From NCBI GenBank assembly GCA_947626395.1, contig CANQRU010000009.1, positions 1 through 64,000 on the forward strand: a DNA stretch of 64,000 nucleotides, read 5' to 3'. The translations under genes were made by a program, and so were the position numbers. This DNA is from an uncultured Lachnospiraceae bacterium. GTDB taxonomy: Bacteria > Bacillota > Clostridia > Lachnospirales > Lachnospiraceae. Positions 37,335 to 46,144 of this stretch are shown here, piece after piece (position 1 is the stretch's first letter; the number at the start of each line of letters is the position of its first letter). Below the pieces are notes generated by a model. The model saw only the letters and a list, made by a program, of their open reading frames with translations. It did no database searches and was not told where the DNA came from.

Positions 37335-39928
37335 TAATCAGACAGCGGTCTGTTTACAACGTTAATCGGAAAGCTTTCATTTATAGGAACGATCGTTTCA
37401 ATATTCAAAATAACCGTAGCATCCTCTATTTTATCCGATACGATCGATGCAATCCGGTCATTATCGCTCTTCTGACCGGTAATCTTTCGCAAAATTGCCT
37501 GTCCGATGGCAGCCCGGATTTTTTCACGTTCTCCGTAAATAACCGTTCCTGCCCGGTAACAATCCCCGGAATGATCAAATAATTCCTCATCACCGGCGAC
37601 CAAAGCAATCTGTTGAATCGAGTCTTCTTTTCTCGGTCTGACCATATGCGCATCCTCATCCAGCCAGATCATTATCGTATTCGCCTGCACGGATACGCCG
37701 TTTCTGATCATTCTCTCCGCAATCGACTTTGCGGTATCCCCTGTACGTTTCATATATTCAACTAAAGTTGTTTTCCACTGCCTGGATTTGTAATACGCCT
37801 CGTTAACAGCGGAAGACAAAAGTCCGTTTTCTACCATATACTGAAGAATAAATTCGACTATGTCCCGTGTTTTGGAACTACTTCTCGTAAAAACTATCGT
37901 ATCTCCCTCACGGAGATCCGTTACTCCGACCTCTTTCACAAGATTCTGTTCCTCATCCAACACATAGGCTTTATAGTTTTTAGACAGAAGCGCTTTTTCT
38001 CCCGTATCAAACTTAATCGCCGCGATGACATCCGCCATGGATCTGCTGTCACCGTAACCGGCATAACTATGTACCGATCTGACAAAAGTCATATCGCTGA
38101 ATCGATTCATCTCCTCATCGATTTTCTCAACTGCATTTATTTCATCTTCATTCGCAAGCGGCGTTTCTTCATATTCATCATCAAGTTCAATCGTGGAACG
38201 CTGATTCAGAATATGTTCTGCTTTTTTTGAATTACGGGCCTTTTTCCTAAACTTATAGCTTTCTGCATCGCAGAGCAGCACATCAATTACCCGGGACGCG
38301 CGACACCGAAAAACATCAAAACGGGTCTCTGAAATATTTCCGACAACAACAATCAGATCATACAGCCTGGTGTTATCAAATCGACCGGACGTTACTATTT
38401 CGACTTGATTTATATAATCCGGAAGGCACTGACGAATTTTACTCTCAATAAGAACCGCATAATATGCTTTCGGTACTACTATCACAACATCTGATCCGAA
38501 TGCTTCCTTTAATATTTGAAATAACGCTTCTTCTTTGTCTGATTTTTCATATAATTGCATATATGCAGTTTCCAGAATATCCAATACCGTCTCCGACTTC
38601 TTTCTTAGGTACTCCGGAAACTCACGACTATAAGCCGTAATCCGGTCAAAACGCTGTGCAGGCGTTTCAATGTTAGCAATCCTGCCCTCATCAATATAAC
38701 GCTCTAATTCCTCTATGGAAAACACGGCAGTCAAAAACAAGTTCATTAATGAATATGCCTGAATAACAAAGTTATCTTTGTCTTCTCCGGAATAATCCGA
38801 GGATTTAATAAAAAGCATTGCCTGCTGAAATGCCTTATAACTTTCCCAGTCCGGGAATCCGGGAATACTTATCTCGTTAATTTCTTTATCAATTATTGCG
38901 TTGATCTGATCATCCAACTGCAAAGTAAGAGAATTCTTATTAACAGATTCAAGACTGTTCGACAGCAAAAAATCCTTCGTGCAGGCAAATACTTCCGCAT
39001 CCTCATATTCGCTGATCAGTTTTCCTGATATCTCTGAATCAATATGCAAACTCAAATAAATATACTGTATCGACTGTCTTGACAGAAGTTCCGGTATTTC
39101 TAATTCCCCGCGCCGATATGACTCATTTCCCATAATGACCATACCAATATTCTTATTGCCGCGGCGCTGCAGCATTAATTTCCTTGCTACAGACACATTT
39201 CCCGCTATTTTAATGACGGGCTCCGCTTTTGCAGGATTTCCTTCGTACGAATACGAGCCGTTTTCCGTATAATATGAAATCGGAACCAGTTCCGTCAGTT
39301 TCACATCCGTTCCGCCAAATCGGAATGACAATCCGTTTATCAGTTCATTCGATTCATTACGCGGCATCACTACCACGGTAGAAGTATCTGTAGTTCGCGA
39401 AATATCGGAATCCTCCATCTCCAGCACAGACTTAAGAAATTCATAGCGTTTTTTACTTTCCCTTCGCAGTCCTTTTCCGTCCATCGACGTTGAATTGCCG
39501 TTATAGGGAATGATTTGCGACCAATGCTTCTTTCCAACCAGAGTTCTTTTACTTTTATCATCCTGCTGCAAAACCACATAGGTATTTCCGTTATCACCGT
39601 TTTCAAATCCCTTGAAATAATACCTTTGACCGACAGCTCCGCTGTAATACAGAACAATATCTTCCGGCTCCAAAGAAAAAATCACATCATCTGCACTCGT
39701 TTTATTATAAAGAATATCAGAAAGCGCAGTCCACGAAAGCAGCAGCGCATCAAAACAGGCTGACCCTGTATGAAGTATAACACCGATATTGTGCTTCTTC
39801 TTTTCCATAGTAGACAGAACAAATTCAGAAAATGTCGTAAGAAGCAGTTCCTTTGAAATCACATTGCCGTTAAGACAAATATCGCATCTTTGAAGTACTT
39901 TGCCCATAGCCTCCCGAACTGCGTCCAT
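37331..39928 (-). CDS. drmE: DISARM protein DrmE-like
   Basis: ~860-aa protein located between the C5-MTase and drmA as in class 2 DISARM; assignment rests on position, size and recalled family. Start at ATG 39928 (RBS aaaggagaataag), overlapping the MTase stop region. Confidence 0.7.
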   Translation of the reverse strand: MDAVREAMGKVLQRCDICLNGNVISKELLLTTFSEFVLSTMEKKKHNIGVILHTGSACFDALLLSWTALSDILYNKTSADDVIFSLEPEDIVLYYSGAVGQRYYFKGFENGDNGNTYVVLQQDDKSKRTLVGKKHWSQIIPYNGNSTSMDGKGLRRESKKRYEFLKSVLEMEDSDISRTTDTSTVVVMPRNESNELINGLSFRFGGTDVKLTELVPISYYTENGSYSYEGNPAKAEPVIKIAGNVSVARKLMLQRRGNKNIGMVIMGNESYRRGELEIPELLSRQSIQYIYLSLHIDSEISGKLISEYEDAEVFACTKDFLLSNSLESVNKNSLTLQLDDQINAIIDKEINEISIPGFPDWESYKAFQQAMLFIKSSDYSGEDKDNFVIQAYSLMNLFLTAVFSIEELERYIDEGRIANIETPAQRFDRITAYSREFPEYLRKKSETVLDILETAYMQLYEKSDKEEALFQILKEAFGSDVVIVVPKAYYAVLIESKIRQCLPDYINQVEIVTSGRFDNTRLYDLIVVVGNISETRFDVFRCRASRVIDVLLCDAESYKFRKKARNSKKAEHILNQRSTIELDDEYEETPLANEDEINAVEKIDEEMNRFSDMTFVRSVHSYAGYGDSRSMADVIAAIKFDTGEKALLSKNYKAYVLDEEQNLVKEVGVTDLREGDTIVFTRSSSKTRDIVEFILQYMVENGLLSSAVNEAYYKSRQWKTTLVEYMKRTGDTAKSIAERMIRNGVSVQANTIMIWLDEDAHMVRPRKEDSIQQIALVAGDEELFDHSGDCYRAGTVIYGEREKIRAAIGQAILRKITGQKSDNDRIASIVSDKIEDATVILNIETIVPINESFPINVVNRPLSDY

Positions 39929-39929
39929 C

Positions 39930-41363
39930 TTATTCTCCTTTTCTTTCACCGTCATCTGTAAACTGTAAATTTCTGAAGCAATAGGAACCGTCCGTATTTC
40001 GAAGGATGCAACCGGCTTCTGCCAATTGGGATACAATATGTGAAGCTCTTACCGATGATACATTTAAGTACGACGCTAATTCTTTGACCCGGAATTCATT
40101 ACTTTCAAAATGTTGCACAATGTCAAAATATGTATTTAACGTTTTTTCTCTCAGCGTATCCGACAAAACACAATATATCTTTTTACACATCAGGAACTCA
40201 TTCCCATACATCCCAAAAAGGCGTTTTTCAACTGCCGATAATCTCTTATATATCTCATCGCAGCAGTATTGTATAAATTTCGCGAACTCCTCAACAACCG
40301 GAATCGTAACGGAATTACCAAACTGCTTGAACTTCTGCACATCTGATACTTCCTGCGGGAATGAAAACGTATCAACGCCGTCTTTATCTACAAAAGCATA
40401 ACCGATAAACCCCTGAAGCCTTCCCCATTCATTAGGCGTCATTGTTCTGATACATTTACTATTTATCCGGGACTTTTTTCCTTTCAGTTCCATTCCGCCA
40501 TATTTCATTCCGTTTGCAGGATCATAAATTAAATTTCTTTCCCTTCCGGCTCCTCCGGTAGCCAAAAGCGTGTTGGCAACAGGATGTTCAATGTTCTGTG
40601 AATTTACTACCTGATATCCGAATCCGTAGCCACGTTCATGCTGCCTCACAATATGCTTTTCCAAAGTATCCAAATAGCCTGCCGATAAGAAAAACTTTGG
40701 ATCGACCTCTTTATCCAGTACGTCTTTTAAATCTTTATATATTACCGTCCCCGCTCTTTCAGTCGGCGTTTCCTGCGGCAAAAAAGAAAGATACTTGCCA
40801 AAATAAGCCCGGCTGAAAGCGACAATATATACCCTTGGTCTGTTCTGCGGAATTCCGTAGTTGCGGGAATTTCTTAAAAATGCCGATCGCTTGTATCGGG
40901 GTTCACCGTTTTCATCATGTGTAATCCCGATAATATGATAATCCAGCTGCCGATCCAGCGTATCCACGATAGTCGCAAAAGTCGATTTTCCGTCATGCGA
41001 TAAAAGATTTTGTACATTTTCCAAAAAAATAACTTTCGGACCGGTTATTCGTATGATCTTTGCGATATCAAAAAAAATGGTCCCTTTCGTTTTATCTTCA
41101 AACCCCTGGCGAAGTCCGACACTGCTAAATGCCTGACAGGGAAATCCGGCTAAAAGGACATCATAATGAAGGCTTTGAAGATACTTTTTGAATTCTTCAC
41201 TGGTCACATCATTATAGGGGTTTTCACCGAATAAATGCTCGTATGTTTTACACGCCATCACATCTGTTTCTGCTGACGCTACATTTGTATAACCTCCGGC
41301 TAATTCAAATCCCCTGCGGATTCCGCCAATACCTGCACACAAATCTATAGTTTTAAGATTCAT
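39930..41363 (-). CDS. drmMII: DNA (cytosine-5)-methyltransferase with a C-terminal winged-HTH extension (DISARM DrmMII-like)
   Basis: DLCAGIGGIRRGFELAG, LLAGFPCQAFSSVG, VIFLENVQNLLSHD, RNYGIPQNRPRVYIVAF, GNSVTIPVVEEFA; C-terminal HFESNEFRVKELASYLNVSSVRASHIVSQLAEAGCILRN. Confidence 0.92.
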   Translation of the reverse strand: MNLKTIDLCAGIGGIRRGFELAGGYTNVASAETDVMACKTYEHLFGENPYNDVTSEEFKKYLQSLHYDVLLAGFPCQAFSSVGLRQGFEDKTKGTIFFDIAKIIRITGPKVIFLENVQNLLSHDGKSTFATIVDTLDRQLDYHIIGITHDENGEPRYKRSAFLRNSRNYGIPQNRPRVYIVAFSRAYFGKYLSFLPQETPTERAGTVIYKDLKDVLDKEVDPKFFLSAGYLDTLEKHIVRQHERGYGFGYQVVNSQNIEHPVANTLLATGGAGRERNLIYDPANGMKYGGMELKGKKSRINSKCIRTMTPNEWGRLQGFIGYAFVDKDGVDTFSFPQEVSDVQKFKQFGNSVTIPVVEEFAKFIQYCCDEIYKRLSAVEKRLFGMYGNEFLMCKKIYCVLSDTLREKTLNTYFDIVQHFESNEFRVKELASYLNVSSVRASHIVSQLAEAGCILRNTDGSYCFRNLQFTDDGERKGE

Positions 41364-41779
41364 TATGTCTTGTCCTCAAGAGTACTCACAATCCTATCGG
41401 CACATGCGCTTACATTTCTTTTTATTTCATTCCCCCAAAAGCGAAGAACTACCCATCCGTCTGCTTCTAATGCCTCATTTACCTCTTTATCTCTTTCTAT
41501 ATTTCTTTCAATTTTCGGAATCCAAAAATCTCTGTTACTCTTTATTTCATCCTTCTTATGCTCCCAGTCATAACCGTGAAAAAACTCGCTGTCACAAAAA
41601 ACCGCCACTTTTTTCCCCTTAAAGGCAATATCAGGTTTTCCGCAAATACTTTTTACATTTTTTCGATAACGAATGCCTCTTGCCCACAGTTCTCTGCGCA
41701 GTAAAACCTCTATTGACGTATCCCGGCACTTAACAGCCTGCATGTTCTTACGGCGCTGTTCCGGAGTATGTCTATCCAT
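41363..41779 (-). CDS. vsr: Very short patch repair (Vsr) DNA mismatch endonuclease
   Basis: MDRHTPEQRRKNMQAVKCRDTSIEVLLRRELWARGIRYRKNVKSICGKPDIAFKGKKVAVFCDSEFFHGYDW. Confidence 0.93.
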   Translation of the reverse strand: MDRHTPEQRRKNMQAVKCRDTSIEVLLRRELWARGIRYRKNVKSICGKPDIAFKGKKVAVFCDSEFFHGYDWEHKKDEIKSNRDFWIPKIERNIERDKEVNEALEADGWVVLRFWGNEIKRNVSACADRIVSTLEDKT

Positions 41780-41972
41780 GATGGCTCTCCTTTTGCAAAG
41801 CATATCAGCCAAAATCAAGCAAGCCGACCCTCTGGTGAAAGCAGTCGAGAATCATTTCAATTTCGAAATTTATTTGGCCGTTTCTATCTAACTACTAATA
41901 TTTTAGAGTTTATAACTCTATTTGTCAATAATTTCCCCTCTTTCTCTTATACTAATCCAGAGGTGCCATCGC

Positions 41973-42197
41973 ATGAAATACAATGAAAGAATCCGAGATA
42001 TCCGGGAAGATCATTCTCTGACGCAGCAAAAAGTCGCCGACCTGCTTCACGTAGGCCAGCGTACTTATGCTGACTATGAAAGCGGCAAGACGAGAATTCC
42101 GGTAGACAGTCTTCTGATTCTTGCCAGACACTATAATGTATCCATGGACTATATCACGGGCGCCAGCGATGTGATGACGGAATACCTAAAGAAATAA
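41973..42197 (+). CDS. XRE family HTH transcriptional regulator, divergent from the DISARM-like operon
   Basis: MKYNERIRDIREDHSLTQQKVADLLHVGQRTYADYESGKTRIPVDSLLILARHYNVSMDYITG. Confidence 0.92.
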   Translation: MKYNERIRDIREDHSLTQQKVADLLHVGQRTYADYESGKTRIPVDSLLILARHYNVSMDYITGASDVMTEYLKK

Positions 42198-42246
42198 ACA
42201 ACAGTCTCTATCCGCCGTGTTATCTCCGACCACGCCGCCCTTTCTG

Positions 42247-42370
42247 AAAAGCTCACGCCGCTTTGCCGTATAACTGTCCGGTCTGCTAAAAGCTCACGCT
42301 GCTTTGCCGTATAACTGTCCAGTCTGCTAAAAGCTCACGCTGCCTTTGCCGTATAACTGTCCAGTCTGCC
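42247..42370. repeat. Three tandem ~41-42-bp repeats
   Basis: aaaagctcacgctgctttgccgtataactgtccagtctgct in three near-identical copies; the last copy is the 3' end of the adjacent minus-strand gene. Confidence 0.9.
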
Positions 42371-42556
42371 GATAGCTTCTCTTAATTCCGCCTGCGACTC
42401 CCTGATGCTGCCTCTTATATGATGCACGATCAGCTTTACGTCCTCCTGCTCCGGTTCCTCATACGCGGTTTCCAGAGTTTCCAGAACGCGCAGCAGAGAC
42501 TTTTGATTGTATTCCACTTCCAGCAGATCCCTCATAATCAAATACAATTCATTCAT
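42335..42556 (-). CDS. Small coiled-coil-like protein of unknown function
   Basis: MNELYLIMRDLLEVEYNQKSLLRVLETLETAYEEPEQEDVKLIVHHIRGSIRESQAELREAIGRLDSYTAKAA; RBS ggaaaggag upstream of ATG 42556. Confidence 0.6.
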   Translation of the reverse strand: MNELYLIMRDLLEVEYNQKSLLRVLETLETAYEEPEQEDVKLIVHHIRGSIRESQAELREAIGRLDSYTAKAA

Positions 42557-42658
42557 GTTGCCTTCTCCTTTCCGGTCACAAAAATGTGTTGCTGTTTTAG
42601 CAGTTTTGTTTTTATTCAATTTTAGTTTTAGTTTGATTCATCTTCCGCCAAATTTTTA

Positions 42659-42800
42659 TTGCATTCTTTCCGCACTTAGTGTATAATGCGCTTATCAGGG
42701 CAGTCGATATGTAGCCTCACTTGTCCCCGTCCTGCGGGGTCAAGAAATAGCACCTGGCTTGGCTGGAGCGTGGAGTGCTATTTCTTATATTTAGAATCGC
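42659..42800 (+). ncRNA. Putative antisense RNA of type I toxin unit 1
   Basis: TTGCAT (42659-42664)-N17-TATAAT (42682-42687); ends in hairpin agaaatagcac ... gtgctatttct (~42744-42786). Antisense to the toxin 3' end. Ends approximate. Confidence 0.6.
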
Positions 42801-42854
42801 AACAATCAGTAACGCACACGTAAGCAATACCATGAATTCTTCGTATGTACTCAT
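42717..42854 (-). CDS. Putative holin-like type I toxin, copy 1 (C-terminus frameshifted relative to copy 2)
   Basis: MSTYEEFMVLLTCALLIVAILNIRNSTPRSSQARCYFLTPQDGDK, 45 aa; same N-terminus as copy 2. Confidence 0.65.
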   Translation of the reverse strand: MSTYEEFMVLLTCALLIVAILNIRNSTPRSSQARCYFLTPQDGDK

Positions 42855-42955
42855 TCGAAACGCCCCCTTTCCTCAATGCTCGGAAACGGAGGTATTCGCA
42901 CCCTATCGGCTGCCCGGATAAACATATAATACTGTCAAGGTACTGCATTTTTCTG

Positions 42956-43090
42956 TTGCTTTTTTCTTATTTGAGTAGTATAATATGCTTATCAAGACAG
43001 CCGGTAAGGTGACTCTATCTCACCCGCCCCGGTGAAATCTAAGACTAAGAAATAGCCGTTTCCCAAGATCAAGACGGCTATTTCTTATTT
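42956..43090 (+). ncRNA. Putative antisense RNA of type I toxin unit 2
   Basis: TTGCTT (42956-42961)-N17-TATAAT (42979-42984); ends in hairpin aagaaatagccgt ... acggctatttctta. Ends approximate. Confidence 0.6.
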
Positions 43091-43161
43091 TCCAAACTCA
43101 GAATTGCAACAATGAAAATCCCCATCGTCAGTAATACCATGAATTCCTCGTATGTACTCAC
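43078..43161 (-). CDS. Putative holin-like type I toxin, copy 2
   Basis: (GTG)STYEEFMVLLTMGIFIVAILSLENKK, 27 aa, RBS ggaagggggtg; resembles the Hol_Tox small hydrophobic peptide family. Confidence 0.72.
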   Translation of the reverse strand: MSTYEEFMVLLTMGIFIVAILSLENKK

Positions 43162-43535
43162 AATAATCACCCCCTTCCGCAAGACTCGGAATGGGCAAGA
43201 GCACGTCCCCCGGCTGCCCGGATAAACATATGATACTGTCAAGGTACGCTCGTTTTCTTTGGTGCCGCTGGATTTTATCCGATGTAAATTACGCAAATCA
43301 GACTGACCGTCTCATCTCCGACAGAAGCGGCAGAACGCCGTATCAGATGAAATTAGTATAACATAAGAGGGGCGCTTAAGCAACCCCTCTTTCGTCGTTT
43401 TACGACCGTGTGTAAAAAGAATACCGGTGACGCTCTTTTTGTATTTCATGCATGCAGGGCGCCGGTGACGCCCTGCTCGTATATCGCTATGAATTGCCGG
43501 TTTGTCGTTATGAATCCACATGAAATCCCAAAATC

Positions 43536-45935
43536 TTACCGCACCACGAAATTCACGATCTTATTCGGCACGTAGATCTCCTTCACCAGCGTCTTGCCGT
43601 CCAAAAACGGAGCCACCTTCTCGTTGGCCTTAGCCATCGCGAACGCGGTCTCTTTGTCGCAGCCGGTGGGAACCGCCACGGTGCCGCGGAGCTTTCCGTT
43701 CACCTGAACGCCGATCTCCACGGTCTGATCCACGGTCTTGGCCTCGTCGTACTCGGGCCACTCCGCCAGGGAAATGAAGCCTTCCCGGCCCATGCTCTCC
43801 CACATTTCCTCGCACAGATGCGGAGCGAAGGGGCAGAGAAGCTTCAGGTATGTGGCCAGGTACTCCTCGCTGATCTTTCCGTTGTCATAAATGTCATTCA
43901 GCAGCGCCATCATGCTGGCGATGGCGGTGTTGAACTTCATGTCCTCGATGTCGGAGGAGACCTTCTTGATCGTCTTGTGGAGTCTGGTCTCCAGCTCCGG
44001 CGTCGCGTCCTTCGTCATGATATCGGTAAGGCCGGCCACGCGCTCCAGGAAGCGCTTGCAGCCCTTCACGGAATTGTCGTTCCACGGGGCGGCCGCGCCG
44101 TAATCGCCCATGAACATCACATAGGTGCGCAGGGTGTCCGCGCCGTAATCGTCAACGATATCCAGCGGATCCACTACATTGCCCTTGGACTTGCTCATCT
44201 TGTCGCCGTCCGGGCCAAGGACCAGGCCCTGGGCGCTGCGCTTGGCGTAGGGCTCCGGCGTGTTCACGACGCCGATGTCGTAGAGGAACCGGTGCCAGAA
44301 CCGGGAGTAGATCATATGGCGGGTTACATGCTCCATGCCGCCGTTGTACCAGTCTACCGGCATCCAGTATTCCATCTTCTTACGGTCGGCCAGCGCCTCG
44401 GTGTTGTGCGGGTCGATGTAACGCAGGAAATACCAGGACGAACCGGCCCACTGGGGCATCGTGTCCGTCTCGCGCTTCGCGGCGCCGCCGCATTTCGGGC
44501 AGGTGCAGTTGACAAAATAATCCAGCTTCGCCAGCGGCGATTCGCCGTCGGTGCCCGGCTCAAAGTTCTCCACCTCCGGCAGCTTCAGAGGCAGCTCCTC
44601 GTAGGGCACGGGAACCATGCCGCACTTCGGGCAGTGGATGATCGGGATCGGCTCGCCCCAGTAGCGCTGGCGGTTGAACGCCCAGTCCTTCATCTTGTAC
44701 TGAACGCCGGCCCGGCCGATGCCGCGGGCCTCCAGCTCCTTGATCATGCGGGCGATGGAGTCCTTCTTGTTCGTATATCCGTTCAGATAGCCGGAATTGA
44801 TCATCTCGCCGTCGCCAGTGTAGGCTTCCTTCGTGATGTCGCCGCCCTTAATGACCTCGATGATGTCGATGCCGAACTTGGTCGCAAACTCGAAGTCGCG
44901 CTGGTCGTGGGCCGGCACGGCCATGATCGCTCCGGTGCCGTAGCCCATCATGACGTAATCCGCGATGAAGATCGGGATCTTCACGCCGTTGACCGGGTTC
45001 ACGGCCGTCAGGCCGTCGATCTTCACGCCGGTCTTGTCCTTCACCAGCTGGGTCCGCTCAAACTCGCTCTTCTTGGCGCACTCGGCGCGGTAGGCCTTGA
45101 TCTCGTCCAGATTGCCGATCTTGTCCGCGTATTTGTCGATCAGCGGATGCTCCGGCGCGATGACCATGAAGGTCACGCCGAACAGCGTGTCCGGACGGGT
45201 CGTATAGATCTCCAGCTTCTCGTTGATGCCATCAATCGTGAAATCCACGAACGCGCCGGTAGAACGGCCGATCCAGTTCTGCTGCTGCAGCTTGATGTTC
45301 GGCGGGTAATCCACGGTCTCCAGACCCTCCAGCAGCTTATCGGCGTACTGGGTGATCCGCAGGTACCAGACGTCCTTGGACTTCTGGATCACGTCGCTGT
45401 GGCAGATATCGCATTTGCCGCCCTGGCTGTCCTCGTTGGAAAGGACTACCTTGCAGGACGGGCAGTAATTGACCAGCGCCTTGTCGCGGAACACCAGCCC
45501 GTGCTCGAACATTTTCAGGAAGATCCACTGGGTCCAGCGGTAGAAATCCTCGTCCGTCGTGTCCACCACGCGGCTCCAGTCGAAGGAATATCCCACGCTC
45601 TTGAGCTGTTCGGAAAAATGACGGATGTTCTGGTCGGTAATAATCCGCGGATGGGTCTTTGTCTTGATCGCGTAGTTCTCCGCCGGCAGGCCGAATGCGT
45701 CAAAGCCGATGGGGAACAGGACGTTGTAACCCTGCATGCGGCGCTTGCGGCTGACGACCTCCAGGCCGGTGTACGCCTTGATGTGGCCTACGTGCATGCC
45801 CGCGCCGCTGGGGTAGGGGAACTCCACCAGGCCGTAGAATTTCTTCTTCGTGAAGTCGTCGGATGCTTTGAAGATCTGGGCGTCCTCCCACTTCTGCTGC
45901 CATTTCTTTTCAATTTTCTTATACTGATATTTCAT
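43536..45935 (-). CDS. leuS: Leucyl-tRNA synthetase
   Basis: YKKIEKKWQQKWEDAQIF, FPYPSGAGMHVGHIKAYT (HIGH), KMSKSKGNVVDP (KMSKS). Start moved to 45935. Confidence 0.97.
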   Translation of the reverse strand: MKYQYKKIEKKWQQKWEDAQIFKASDDFTKKKFYGLVEFPYPSGAGMHVGHIKAYTGLEVVSRKRRMQGYNVLFPIGFDAFGLPAENYAIKTKTHPRIITDQNIRHFSEQLKSVGYSFDWSRVVDTTDEDFYRWTQWIFLKMFEHGLVFRDKALVNYCPSCKVVLSNEDSQGGKCDICHSDVIQKSKDVWYLRITQYADKLLEGLETVDYPPNIKLQQQNWIGRSTGAFVDFTIDGINEKLEIYTTRPDTLFGVTFMVIAPEHPLIDKYADKIGNLDEIKAYRAECAKKSEFERTQLVKDKTGVKIDGLTAVNPVNGVKIPIFIADYVMMGYGTGAIMAVPAHDQRDFEFATKFGIDIIEVIKGGDITKEAYTGDGEMINSGYLNGYTNKKDSIARMIKELEARGIGRAGVQYKMKDWAFNRQRYWGEPIPIIHCPKCGMVPVPYEELPLKLPEVENFEPGTDGESPLAKLDYFVNCTCPKCGGAAKRETDTMPQWAGSSWYFLRYIDPHNTEALADRKKMEYWMPVDWYNGGMEHVTRHMIYSRFWHRFLYDIGVVNTPEPYAKRSAQGLVLGPDGDKMSKSKGNVVDPLDIVDDYGADTLRTYVMFMGDYGAAAPWNDNSVKGCKRFLERVAGLTDIMTKDATPELETRLHKTIKKVSSDIEDMKFNTAIASMMALLNDIYDNGKISEEYLATYLKLLCPFAPHLCEEMWESMGREGFISLAEWPEYDEAKTVDQTVEIGVQVNGKLRGTVAVPTGCDKETAFAMAKANEKVAPFLDGKTLVKEIYVPNKIVNFVVR

Positions 45936-46144
45936 TGTCTTTTCCTGCCTGTTTCTTTCTCTGTTGCCGGAAATGATTCCGTCTGGCCGCCGTTTCCGTC
46001 GTCTGCCAGTGATCCGCTGGGACTCTGTCAGTACCGCGCGTTCTGCGGGAAAGCCGGAATTTTCCGATTCTGACATATATTTATAGCATAAAATCCGGAA
46101 TCATACAAGAGTGTTCTTGGAATCCGGGGCAAGTACATTTTGCC

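Noticed and set aside
42247-42370. 41-bp tandem repeats considered as CRISPR or recombination array
   Set aside because: No spacers; repeats derive from the adjacent gene 3' end.
43818-46073. 751-aa plus-strand ORF opposite leuS
   Set aside because: Antisense shadow of a confident leuS gene; no domain, biased composition. The same applies to 60742-62562 (opposite GSIII), 17640-19130 (aminopeptidase), 12771-13856 (capA), 48428-50155 (helicase) and 11134-12321 (integrase).
45936-46140. T-box leader upstream of leuS
   Set aside because: The short upstream region lacks a recognisable T-box (TGGN'CCGCG-type) motif and specifier/antiterminator structures.
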